Below, piece after piece: positions 55,420-63,625 of a DNA stretch of 64,000 nucleotides. The position numbers and the translations under genes were made by a program. Positions within the stretch are counted from its first letter, which is position 1. Every line of letters starts with the position of its first letter. The notes under the pieces were generated by a model that had not been told where the DNA came from, ran no database searches, and saw only the letters and a list, made by a program, of their open reading frames with translations. This DNA is from Thioalbus denitrificans (GTDB lineage: Bacteria > Pseudomonadota > Gammaproteobacteria > DSM-26407): positions 722,175 to 786,174 of the forward strand of contig NZ_QPJY01000001.1 of the NCBI RefSeq assembly GCF_003337735.1, written 5' to 3'.

Positions 55420-55503
55420 TTTGTGAAATGTTGGGGCCAGGGGGTGGCTTTGCCCAGGTGTGGAGCTCCCGCCTGGCCGACAGGGTGTTGGCCGGAGCCG
55501 TTA

Positions 55504-55766
55504 TCGCCGCGGGGGCGCGCCTCCCACAAGGTCTCCCGGTCCCGGTGGCCAGGCCGAAGCCTGTGGGAGGCCCGCCCTCGGGGCGAATGAGTCCTGGCCG
55601 GACCCTTTGGCTCACCATGGCCCGGGGTGCCCCTGATGAGTTGGAAAATCCTGTCAGTCCCCCCCCATTCGAAGAAGAAGTGATTACTGCGGGGTCGCAC
55701 CTCCCACGAGGTCTCCCGGTCCTGGTGGTCAGGCCGAAGCTTGTGGGAGGCCCGCCCTCGGGGCGA
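55504..55766. repeat. Two direct copies of a REP-like palindrome
   Basis: Units at 55504-55586 and 55688-55766 are direct near-copies. Each is a palindrome with CCTCCCACAAGG...CCTGTGGGAGG arms and the tail CCCGCCCTCGGGGCGA, as in proteobacterial REP sequences. They sit between coaE and pilD and could stabilise or end the mRNA. Confidence 0.8.
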
Positions 55767-55847
55767 TAGGGCCCTGGCCGCAACTCGGGGTGTGTAGTGC
55801 GCCAGGCCGGCATGAATGCCACCGGCCTGCCTGTTCCCCGCTCCCCT

Positions 55848-56726
55848 TTATCCGATACCCGCGAAATGCAGGTAGGCGCCGGTAATCTGCTCGCCCCAGA
55901 GCAGGGCGATCCAGCCGGCGCCGGCGAGATAGGGGCCGAAGGGGATGGGCTTGCCGCCCTCGTGACGCTTGAGGGCGATGAGGCTGACCCCGACCACGGC
56001 GCCCACCAGGGCGGACAGGAGGATGGTGAGCGGCAGCATCTGCCAGCCCAGCCAGGCGCCCAGGAGGGCCAGCAGCTTGAAGTCGCCGTAGCCCATGCCC
56101 TCCTTGCCCGTGAAGAGCTTGAACAGCCAGTAGACGGTCCACAGGCTCAGGTATCCGGCCAGTGCGCCCGCGATGCTGCTGCGGGGATCCACGAAGACGC
56201 CGAACAGGCTGAGGCCCAGGCCCAGCCACAGGAACGGCTGGGTGATGCCGTCGGGCAGCAGCTGGTGGTCCAGGTCGATGACCGTCAGCGCCATGAGGGC
56301 CCAGGTGAGCAGCAGCGCCGCGGGCAGGGCGGCGCCCCAGCCGAAGCGCCAGGCCACCACCACCGACAGCAGGGCGGTGACCGCCTCCACGACGGGATAG
56401 CGCAGCGAGATGGCGGCGCCACAGTGTCGGCAGCGCCCACGCAGCCACAGGTAGCTGAGGATGGGTATGTTTTCCAGGGCGCCGATCTCATGACCGCAGT
56501 GGGGGCAGTGGGAGCCGGGCAGCACCAGGTTGAAGCGTTCCGGTGCCGTGGCGGAGGATGTTTCCCGGCCCAGCAGCTCCCGGCACTGCTCGGCCCACTC
56601 CCGCTCCAGCATCAGGGGCAGGCGGTGGATGACCACGTTGAGAAAGCTGCCGATGACCAGTCCGAATACGGCGACAATCGTCAGCAGTGCGGACGGGTTG
56701 TCACGCAGCAGGGCGATCAGTTCCAT
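55848..56726 (-). CDS. pilD: Type IV prepilin peptidase / N-methyltransferase PilD
   Basis: Polytopic aspartyl protease that cleaves and N-methylates type IV prepilins and type II secretion pseudopilins, 292 residues. It keeps the N-terminal zinc motif Cys74, Cys77, Cys99, Cys102 of the methylating form. Catalytic aspartates lie in DLDHQLLPD (about 151-159) and GYGD (Asp215). The ATG at 56726 begins MELIALLRDN. It is normally in an operon with pilB and pilC; here a REP-like hairpin lies between it and pilC. Confidence 0.94.
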   Translation of the reverse strand: MELIALLRDNPSALLTIVAVFGLVIGSFLNVVIHRLPLMLEREWAEQCRELLGRETSSATAPERFNLVLPGSHCPHCGHEIGALENIPILSYLWLRGRCRHCGAAISLRYPVVEAVTALLSVVVAWRFGWGAALPAALLLTWALMALTVIDLDHQLLPDGITQPFLWLGLGLSLFGVFVDPRSSIAGALAGYLSLWTVYWLFKLFTGKEGMGYGDFKLLALLGAWLGWQMLPLTILLSALVGAVVGVSLIALKRHEGGKPIPFGPYLAGAGWIALLWGEQITGAYLHFAGIG

Positions 56727-56809
56727 GGGAAGGATCGGGGGACGGAGAACGGATGAAGGATGTAAGAATTTATCGCCACGAAACGTGTCGCTTGAAATTC
56801 GCCGCCCTG

Positions 56810-56882
56810 CCGTAGGGTGCGCCGCGCGCACCACACCGGTTTTCAGTGGCCCATTGGTCGGTGCGCATGGCGCACCCTACGG
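56810..56882. repeat. Inverted REP pair between pilC and pilD
   Basis: CCGTAGGGTGCGCCGCGCGC at 56810-56832 and its inverted copy at 56860-56882 (23-bp arms, 27-bp centre). It matches the single unit at 10642. It starts 18 bp after the pilC stop and could form a strong hairpin in the pil transcript. Confidence 0.85.
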
Positions 56883-56900
56883 CACTGCCCAGACTGTCTG

Positions 56901-58121
56901 TCAGATGACCGCGGCCAGCTTGAAGATGGGCAGGTACATGGCCACGACCATGCCGCCGATGAGTACGCCCAGGATGACGATGATGAGCGGCTCCAGCAGG
57001 CTGCTCAGGGCGTCCACGGCGTTGTCCACCTCCTCCTCGTAGAACTCGGCCACCTTGGCGAGCATGTCGTCCAGGGAGCCGGATTCCTCGCCGATGGCCA
57101 CCATCTGGATGTCCATGTTCGGCCACAGGTTGGTCATGCGCATGGCGAGCTGCAGCTGCTGGCCGGTGGCCACGTCCTCGCGGATCCGGTAGACGGCGTT
57201 TTCGTAGATGATGTTGCCGGTGGAGCCGGCCACCGAGTTGAGCGCCTCCACCAGCGGCACGCCGGCGGCGAAGGTGGTGGAGAGGGTGCGGGCGTAGCGG
57301 GCCAGGGCGGACTTGCGCAGGATGTCGCCCACCACCGGTATCTTCAGCGACATGCGGTCGAGGAAATGGGCGAACTTCCGCGAGCGCTTCTTGGCCTGCA
57401 CGAAGCCCCAGGCCGCCAGGATGATGACGCCGAAAATCGCCCACCAGTACTCGCGGAAGAACTGCGAGAAATCGATGACCCCACGGGTGAAGGCGGGCAG
57501 GTCGGCGCCGAAGCCCTTGAACAGGGACTCGAAGGTGGGGATGACGAACAGCAGCAGGATCGATGTCACCAGGCCCGCCACCACGAGGACCGCGGCGGGA
57601 TAGAACAGGGCCTTCTTGATCTTGCCCTTCAGGGACTCGGTCTTTTCCTTGTAGGTGGCGATGCGGTCCAGCAGTGTCTCCAGGGCGCCCGACTGCTCGC
57701 CGGCCTGGACCAGGTTGCAGTAGAGATCGTCGAAGTAGAGGGGGTGCTTGCGCAGGGACTCGGTCAGCGAGGTGCCCCCCTCGATGTCGTTCTTGATGGA
57801 GAGGATGAGCTCCTGGAAGGTGGGGTTCTCAAGGCCGCGGGCGATGATGTCGAAGGACTGCACCAGCGGCACGCCGGCGTTCATCATGGTGGCCAGCTGG
57901 CGGGTGAAGAAGGCGATGTCCTTGGGCCGGATACGGCGGCGGCTGCTGAAGATCTCCAGCGGCTTCTTCTTCACCTTCAGCGGCGTGACGCCGAGCCGGC
58001 GCAGCTCGGCCTTGACCTTGCCGATGTTCTCGCCCCGGCTCTCGCCCTTGAGGCGGACTCCGCGCTTGTCCGTTCCTTCCCAGACGAAGACCTGGGACTT
58101 CACCGCTGCTGCTTTGGCCAT
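56901..58121 (-). CDS. pilC: Type IV pilus inner-membrane platform protein PilC
   Basis: Platform subunit of the type IV pilus motor, 406 residues. Two T2SF/GspF domains, each with membrane helices; FVWEGTDKRGVRLKGE at the N-terminus is typical. Motifs: FTRQLATMMNAGVPLVQSFDIIARG and ARTLSTTFAAGVPLVEALNSVAG, then SGSLDDMLAKVAEFYEEEVD. It couples PilB ATP hydrolysis to pilin insertion. It lies 3 bp after pilB. Confidence 0.96.
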   Translation of the reverse strand: MAKAAAVKSQVFVWEGTDKRGVRLKGESRGENIGKVKAELRRLGVTPLKVKKKPLEIFSSRRRIRPKDIAFFTRQLATMMNAGVPLVQSFDIIARGLENPTFQELILSIKNDIEGGTSLTESLRKHPLYFDDLYCNLVQAGEQSGALETLLDRIATYKEKTESLKGKIKKALFYPAAVLVVAGLVTSILLLFVIPTFESLFKGFGADLPAFTRGVIDFSQFFREYWWAIFGVIILAAWGFVQAKKRSRKFAHFLDRMSLKIPVVGDILRKSALARYARTLSTTFAAGVPLVEALNSVAGSTGNIIYENAVYRIREDVATGQQLQLAMRMTNLWPNMDIQMVAIGEESGSLDDMLAKVAEFYEEEVDNAVDALSSLLEPLIIVILGVLIGGMVVAMYLPIFKLAAVI

Positions 58122-58124
58122 AGC

Positions 58125-59840
58125 TTAGTCCTTGGTGACGCGGTTGATTTCCTCGAGGCTCGTGAGGCCGTCACGAACCTTGTTCAGTCCGGCGCGGCGC
58201 AGATCCACCATGCCCTGCTGCCGGGCCAGGTCGGCGATCTCCATCGAGTTGCCCCCTTCCATGATGAGGCGCCCGATCTCGTCGGTCACGGGCATCACCT
58301 CGTAGAGGCCCACGCGGCCCTTGTAACCCGCCGTGCAGCGATCACACCCCACTGGACCAAATATAGTAATGTCCTGCAGCTCCGTTTCCGTGAACCCTTC
58401 CGCAAGGAGGGCTTCCGGCGGCACCTCCTCCTCCCGCCGGCAATGGGGGCAGAGCCGCCGGGCCAGGCGCTGGGCGATGATGAGGGTCACGGTGCTGGCG
58501 ATGTTGAAGGGCGCCACGCCCATGTTGGCCAGGCGGGTCAGGGTTTCCGGGGCGCTGTTGGTGTGCAGGGTGGAGAGCACCATGTGACCGGTCTGGGCCG
58601 CCTTGATGCCGATTTCGGCGGTCTCCAGGTCGCGGATCTCGCCCACCATGATGATGTCCGGATCCTGGCGCAGGAAGGCGCGCAGGGCGGAGGCGAAGGT
58701 GAGTCCGGCCTTGGGGTGGATGTTGACCTGGTTGATGCCCGGCAGGTTGATTTCCACCGGATCCTCGACCGTGGAGATGTTCTTGTCCGGAGTGTTGAGG
58801 ATGCTCAGGGCGGTGTAGAGGGTCACGGTCTTGCCGCTGCCGGTGGGTCCGGTGACCAGCACCATGCCCTGGGGCTTGTGGATTACCCGCTGGAAGAGAT
58901 CCTTCTGGGCCTCCTCGAAGCCGAGCGCATCGACGCCCAGGCGGGCGCTGGCGGGGTCGAGGATACGCATCACCACCTTCTCCCCGTACAGGGTCGGGCA
59001 GGTGCTGACGCGGAAGTCGATGGCCCGGTTCTTGGACAGGGTCATCTTGATGCGCCCATCCTGGGGGATGCGGCGCTCGGAAATGTCCAGGCGGGACATC
59101 ACCTTGAGGCGGGCGGCGATGCGCGAGCCCAGCGTCACCGGGGGGCTGGCCATCTCGTGCAGGATTCCATCCTGGCGGAAACGCACCCGGTAGTTACGCT
59201 CGTAGGGCTCGAAATGGATGTCCGAGGCGCCCTTGTTGATGGCGTCGAGCATCACCTTGTTGACGAAGCGCACGATGGGCGCGTCGTCCACATCGGTGTC
59301 CCGGACCTCGTCCTGCGGCAGTTCATCGCCGCCGCTGATATCGAGCCCATCGAGATCGGAGTCGGAGAGGTCGCCCAGGTTGGTGGCTTCCTGGGCTTCC
59401 ACCACCCGGTCGATGAACCGGCTGAGCTTGGACTCCTCGACCACGACGGCATCGGTGTTGATGCCGGTATGGAACTTGATCTCGTCCAGGGCCTGCAGGT
59501 TGGTGGGATCGGCCAGCCCAACGTAGAGCCGGCTGCCGCGCTTGAACAGGGGGATGGCGCGGTGCTTGCGGATCAGCTTCTCGCTGACCAGATCCTTGGG
59601 GAGGAGACCGATGTCCAGGGAATCGATGTCCAGCACCGGCGCGCCGAACTCCTCGGAGGCGGCCACGGCGATCCGGCCGTCCTCCACCAGGCCGTTCTGC
59701 ACCAGGTAGGTGACCAGCGGGATCTTTTCCTTGAGCGACTGATCAAATGCCGCCTGAGCATCGGTCTCCGTGAGAAGACCATCAATGACCAGGCGACGTG
59801 CGAGACCGCTCAATCTGACGGGGGTGCTTTGGGTCGCCAT
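58125..59840 (-). CDS. pilB: Type IV pilus assembly ATPase PilB
   Basis: Hexameric extension ATPase, 571 residues. It has an N-terminal MshEN-like domain, Walker A GPTGSGKT at 331-338, the Asp box DPDIIMVGEIRDLETAEIG, and a zinc motif CPHC...CDRC near 460-500 as in PilB/GspE. The ATG at 59840 is preferred over a TTG two codons upstream. No pilA, pilM-Q or pilT lies in the window, so the pilin genes must be elsewhere. Confidence 0.96.
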   Translation of the reverse strand: MATQSTPVRLSGLARRLVIDGLLTETDAQAAFDQSLKEKIPLVTYLVQNGLVEDGRIAVAASEEFGAPVLDIDSLDIGLLPKDLVSEKLIRKHRAIPLFKRGSRLYVGLADPTNLQALDEIKFHTGINTDAVVVEESKLSRFIDRVVEAQEATNLGDLSDSDLDGLDISGGDELPQDEVRDTDVDDAPIVRFVNKVMLDAINKGASDIHFEPYERNYRVRFRQDGILHEMASPPVTLGSRIAARLKVMSRLDISERRIPQDGRIKMTLSKNRAIDFRVSTCPTLYGEKVVMRILDPASARLGVDALGFEEAQKDLFQRVIHKPQGMVLVTGPTGSGKTVTLYTALSILNTPDKNISTVEDPVEINLPGINQVNIHPKAGLTFASALRAFLRQDPDIIMVGEIRDLETAEIGIKAAQTGHMVLSTLHTNSAPETLTRLANMGVAPFNIASTVTLIIAQRLARRLCPHCRREEEVPPEALLAEGFTETELQDITIFGPVGCDRCTAGYKGRVGLYEVMPVTDEIGRLIMEGGNSMEIADLARQQGMVDLRRAGLNKVRDGLTSLEEINRVTKD

Positions 59841-59879
59841 GCGCAATGGGTACCACTCGTTTTCTTAACTATTGGCACA

Positions 59880-59907
59880 ATCATAGCACCGGCTCGAACG
59901 ATTTGAA
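59880..59907 (-). promoter_or_regulatory. Sigma-70-like promoter candidate for pilBCD
   Basis: On the minus strand TTCAAA (59902-59907), 16-bp spacer, TATGAT (59880-59885), 40 bp upstream of the pilB start. Sequence match only. Confidence 0.45.
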
Positions 59908-60147
59908 CTAACCGGCTGAATTGAAAGCGGGAAGGGAGGATCCGGGGATACGGATAAGCCTCCAATCCGTAGGAGCGCCTTCCAGGCGCGATAGTTACAG
60001 CCCCGCGCAGGTATTCGATGCTGATGCTCATGCGTTGTAGAACTATTTATCCATCCCATGATGGCCCGTTCGATCCCCAGGATCCAGGAAACCAGGATAC
60101 AGACTGTTGAAATTTGTGACGCATCACCCGTTCGCCTCACTATCCTG

Positions 60148-60190
60148 TTGACTTCATTCGGTAGAAGTCTACTTTGTTCTATAAAGTAGA
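60148..60190 (+). promoter_or_regulatory. Palindromic operator candidate upstream of the winged-helix regulator
   Basis: TCTACTTT (60168-60175) and AAAGTAGA (60183-60190) form a perfect 8-bp inverted repeat with a 7-nt loop. A third half-site GTAGA at 60161 makes GTAGA-AG-TCTAC a second palindrome sharing the middle arm. TTGACT at 60148 is a possible -35. It lies 26 bp before the regulator's start, the expected place for an autoregulatory operator. Confidence 0.55.
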
Positions 60191-60215
60191 ACGTAATGTG
60201 AGATCCTGAATAGTA

Positions 60216-60791
60216 ATGACCAGCCTCCTCAGCTCACTCATCACCTCCAAGACCCGGGTCCGCATCCTCATGCGCCTGTTCCTGAACCCGGACGGGCAGG
60301 CCTACCTGCGTGAACTCGCGGAGGAGTTCGCAATCTCCCCAAGCCAGGTCAAGGATGAACTGGACCAGCTCAGCCAGGCTGGGCTGCTTGTGAGCGCCAA
60401 ACAGGGCCGTCAGGTCAACTTTCGGGCCAATCGAGCGCACCCCCTCTTCCCTGAGCTTCACTCCATGGTGCAGAAGGCGCTGGGAATGGATCGCATCCTC
60501 GAGAGTATCGTCCAGCGCCTCGGTCGATTGGAGCGTGCCTTCCTGTTGGACGACTACGCTGTGGGCAGGGACTCCGGAATCATCGACCTGGGACTGGTGG
60601 GCGAGATCGACCACGCCAACCTGGCCGACCTGACCGCCAAGACCGAGCGTTACATCGGCAGGAAGATCCGCACCCTGGTGCTGAGCGGTGAGGACTTCGA
60701 GCGGTTGCAGCCGGTGCTGGAGAGGCGGCCGATGTTGAACTTGTGGGAAAGCCCTCACAAAGACGTCATGAGAAACGTTGGCGATGACTAG
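60216..60791 (+). CDS. Winged-helix regulator with nucleotidyltransferase-like C-terminal domain
   Basis: 191 residues. An ArsR/MarR-like winged helix spans about 12-72 (LYLRELAEEFAISPSQVKDEL is the helix-turn-helix region, in variant form). The C-terminal part (about 105-165) resembles a minimal nucleotidyltransferase fold (VGRDSGIIDLGLVGEID ... ERYIGRKIRTLVLSGEDF), but the usual Gly-Ser and Ser-Asp-x-Asp catalytic signature is degraded, so catalysis is unlikely. Proteins of this build often open polysaccharide clusters. A palindrome lies just upstream. The true ligand is unknown. Confidence 0.75.
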   Translation: MTSLLSSLITSKTRVRILMRLFLNPDGQAYLRELAEEFAISPSQVKDELDQLSQAGLLVSAKQGRQVNFRANRAHPLFPELHSMVQKALGMDRILESIVQRLGRLERAFLLDDYAVGRDSGIIDLGLVGEIDHANLADLTAKTERYIGRKIRTLVLSGEDFERLQPVLERRPMLNLWESPHKDVMRNVGDD

Positions 60792-60856
60792 ATGTGAATT
60801 GTCATCAGTTGCCACTCAGCCTATGGCGAGGCGCCCGCACTGACCACGGTCCACCC

Positions 60857-61966
60857 ATGAAAAATCCGATCTACGTCACCCAGCCCAATCTGCCCCCGCT
60901 GGAGGAGTTCATCCCCTATTTGGAGCAGATCTGGGACAACAAGATTCTCACCAACAATGGCCCGTTCCACCGGCAACTGGAGCAGGCACTCTGTGAATAC
61001 CTCGGCGTTGACCACCTCGCGCTCTTCACCAACGGCACAATTGCGCTGGTCACCGCCCTGCAGGCGCTGCGCATCAGCGGCGAGGTCATCACCACACCAT
61101 ACTCCTTCGCAGCGACTGCACATTCACTGCTCTGGAACAACATCAAGCCGGTCTTTGTAGACATCGATCCCGACACTTGTAACCTCGACCCGGCACGCAT
61201 CGAGGAGGCCATCACACCGAAAACCACGGCGATCCTGCCTGTGCACTGCTACGGCAACCCCTGTGCAGTAGAACACATCCAGCAGATTGCCGACATCTAT
61301 GGGCTCAAAGTTATCTACGACGCGGCCCATGCCTTCGGCGTCCGCTACAAGGGCAAAACCGTACTGCGCCACGGGGATCTCTCGGTGCTCAGCTTCCACG
61401 CCACCAAGGTTTTCACCACGTTCGAAGGTGGCGCCATCATCTGCCCCGACGCCAAGACCAAGCAGCGCATCGACTACCTGAAGAACTTCGGCTTTGCCGA
61501 CGAAGTAACAGTCACTGCCTCTGGCATCAACGGCAAAATGAGCGAGTTCAATGCGGCGCTAGGGCTGTTGCAGCTCAAATACATCGATGACGCGCTGCAG
61601 CGTCGCAGGCAGATCGAGGCTCGGTATCGACAGGCCCTTGCTGAGGTTCCAGGGATTTCGGTACTCCCGGTGCCCCCTGAGACCAAGGGCAACGCCTCCT
61701 ATTTCCCTATCCTTGTCGGAGCTGACTACCCGCTCAGCCGCGATGGGCTCTACCAAAGGATGAAAGATGCGGGAATCAATGGGCGGCGCTACTTCTATCC
61801 GTTGATCAGCGACATGCCGATGTACCGCGGGCTTTCAAGCGCAAAGGCGGAAAACCTTCAGCACTCCCACCAGTTATCTGGCCACGTCATCTGCCTGCCG
61901 ATTTATCCGGGACTGCCAGAGGAGCAGGTGGATGTTATCACGGGGTTGATCGCGAAGCCGAAATGA
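60857..61966 (+). CDS. DegT/DnrJ/EryC1 sugar aminotransferase (VioA-like)
   Basis: PLP-dependent aminotransferase of nucleotide-sugar biosynthesis, 369 residues. PLP lysine is Lys184 in LSFHATKVF, the pyridine-N Asp is in VIYDAAHAFG, and TNGTIALVTALQALRI lies at the phosphate site. It resembles enzymes that aminate dTDP-4-keto-6-deoxyglucose to a 4-amino sugar (VioA type), but dTDP- versus UDP-sugar specificity cannot be settled. The product would be used for an O-antigen or exopolysaccharide. It overlaps the WbqC gene by 4 bp. Confidence 0.88.
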   Translation: MKNPIYVTQPNLPPLEEFIPYLEQIWDNKILTNNGPFHRQLEQALCEYLGVDHLALFTNGTIALVTALQALRISGEVITTPYSFAATAHSLLWNNIKPVFVDIDPDTCNLDPARIEEAITPKTTAILPVHCYGNPCAVEHIQQIADIYGLKVIYDAAHAFGVRYKGKTVLRHGDLSVLSFHATKVFTTFEGGAIICPDAKTKQRIDYLKNFGFADEVTVTASGINGKMSEFNAALGLLQLKYIDDALQRRRQIEARYRQALAEVPGISVLPVPPETKGNASYFPILVGADYPLSRDGLYQRMKDAGINGRRYFYPLISDMPMYRGLSSAKAENLQHSHQLSGHVICLPIYPGLPEEQVDVITGLIAKPK

Positions 61967-62652
61967 AACTCGCTATCATGCAGCCCTACTTGTTTCCCTA
62001 TCTGGGCTACTTTCAGCTCATACGGGCGGTGGATGCTTTCGTGGTTTACGATGATGTCAATTACATAAAGGGTGGATGGATAAACAGAAACTTTATTCTT
62101 GGTCCGCGTGGCAAGCAGCTTATCACCTTGCAATTGCAGGGTGCGAGCCCAAATAAATTAATTAACACCATACTGATAGGCGGGAGGAATACGAAACTAT
62201 TGCGGACTATAAAGCAGACCTATTGTAAAGCGCCATACTTCACCGAAGTATACCCAGTTATTGAAAAAATACTCAACCACAGAGAAATAAATCTGTCCCG
62301 CTTCCTTGTTTATCAGTTGCTAACCATATGCGACTATCTAAACATTCAACCAAATTGGTATATCTCATCGTCGTTGAAAAAAAATAGTGTGTTACGCGGC
62401 GAGGACAAAGTCCTTGCTATTTGTGCAGAGCTAGGCGCGACGCATTACATCAATCTCCCAGGCGGACAATCACTCTACAAAAAGGACGCGTTCGCCAGTC
62501 GCCAGATCCAGCTTTCATTTATAGAACCTAGAGTCTACGCGTATCGGCAATTCGGTGACGAATTTATATCCGGTCTATCTATGGTCGATGTGATGATGTT
62601 CAATGATAAAACACAATGCAGGGCCTTGCTCCAGGAGTACGAACTTGTCTGA
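61963..62652 (+). CDS. WbqC family protein
   Basis: 229-residue WbqC-like protein starting MKLAIMQPYLFPYLGYFQLI, the family signature. Other conserved blocks: FVVYDDVNYIKGGWINRN, PYFTEVYPVIEKIL and DKVLAICAELGATHYINLPGG. WbqC proteins occur in O-antigen clusters and are thought to act late in amino-sugar modification, but the reaction is not established. Codon use is AT-rich here, unlike the genes to the left. It overlaps the preceding aminotransferase by 4 bp and the next gene by 8 bp. Confidence 0.88.
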   Translation: MKLAIMQPYLFPYLGYFQLIRAVDAFVVYDDVNYIKGGWINRNFILGPRGKQLITLQLQGASPNKLINTILIGGRNTKLLRTIKQTYCKAPYFTEVYPVIEKILNHREINLSRFLVYQLLTICDYLNIQPNWYISSSLKKNSVLRGEDKVLAICAELGATHYINLPGGQSLYKKDAFASRQIQLSFIEPRVYAYRQFGDEFISGLSMVDVMMFNDKTQCRALLQEYELV

Positions 62653-63625
62653 GCGCAAGGCCGACCCGATCGGTGGCTATTTTGAGCTTGAGCTACCAGA
62701 TGATAAAGGCCTTCCCCACCACGGTGCAATGAGATTTCAGTCTGCCAGGGCGGCGTTCTTAGCCCTACTGCGCACCGGAACGCCAAAGAAGGTCTGGATG
62801 CCGAGATACATCTGCGACGCCATGTTGGCTCCCTTGAGAAATGCGCAAGTCGAGTACCGATGGTATGACCTGACCGAGCAACTGGAAGTCGCTCCAAACG
62901 TAAGCATTGATAGCCACGACTGGCTGCTCTATGTGGACTATTTTGGCATTTGCCATAGGAACGTGCGCGAACTGCTTGCGCGCTTTGATCCTGACCAAGT
63001 GGTATTAGATTATTCGCAATCGTTTTTTTCGCCGCTGGTACAGGATGCTTTGGCAACAATATTTTCACCGAGAAAATTTTTCGGAGTGCCTGATGGGGGG
63101 TTATTGCTAGGGCGGTTGCGGGTCCCGTTGCCGGCAATGCGGGATACCGGTTCCTTATCCCGCGCTTCGCATCTCCTCCGACGGCTGGCAGTTTCTCCTG
63201 AGGCAGGGTATCCAGGATTTCTTCGCGCAGAACAAAGCCTAGAAGATTGTGAGCCAAGGCAAATGTCAAAACTTACGGACCGTATTCTTTCCTCCATCAA
63301 TTATCATCGTGTCTCGAATAGGCGGCGAGAGAACTTTTTTTTCCTCCATGAACAGTTGGGCGTGCACAATCACCTGCTATTTGATGCTTCGAATATTGTG
63401 GCGCCCATGTGTTATCCATTCGTGACCCGTGATGCCGGTCTGAGGGAGAGGCTTAGACGAAATAGAATTTTTGTGCCGACCTACTGGCCCGAGGCGGTTG
63501 ACCGGATGGAGGAGCGATCAATAGGAGAAATCATAAAGAATCTAGTCCCTCTGCCCATAGATCAGAGGTACGGAAGAACACAGATGAAAAGACTGGTATC
63601 CGTCGTCCTTGGTGCAAAGACATGA
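62645..63625 (+). CDS. Divergent DegT-like PLP-fold protein of a polysaccharide locus
   Basis: 326 residues from a TTG start at 62645, which has AGGAG seven bases upstream; no ATG fits. The sequence has the layout of a type I aminotransferase: VWMPRYICDAMLAPL near 50, LDYSQSFF (Asp122, pyridine-N position) and FSPRKFFGVPDGG (Lys144, PLP-lysine position). It is shorter and much diverged from the VioA-like enzyme encoded just upstream. Function unknown; it may bind PLP without transaminating. AT-rich. Confidence 0.6.
   Translation: MSERKADPIGGYFELELPDDKGLPHHGAMRFQSARAAFLALLRTGTPKKVWMPRYICDAMLAPLRNAQVEYRWYDLTEQLEVAPNVSIDSHDWLLYVDYFGICHRNVRELLARFDPDQVVLDYSQSFFSPLVQDALATIFSPRKFFGVPDGGLLLGRLRVPLPAMRDTGSLSRASHLLRRLAVSPEAGYPGFLRAEQSLEDCEPRQMSKLTDRILSSINYHRVSNRRRENFFFLHEQLGVHNHLLFDASNIVAPMCYPFVTRDAGLRERLRRNRIFVPTYWPEAVDRMEERSIGEIIKNLVPLPIDQRYGRTQMKRLVSVVLGAKT

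Larger units (their letters stand above)
59841..60215. other. Intergenic region between pilB and the polysaccharide-locus regulator
   Basis: 375 bp between divergent genes. It holds a pilB promoter candidate, a single REP-like unit CCGTAGGAGCGCCTTCCAGG at 59967-59992, about 140 bp with no recognisable feature, and the regulator's palindrome. The GC content falls here relative to the genes on its left. Confidence 0.6.
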
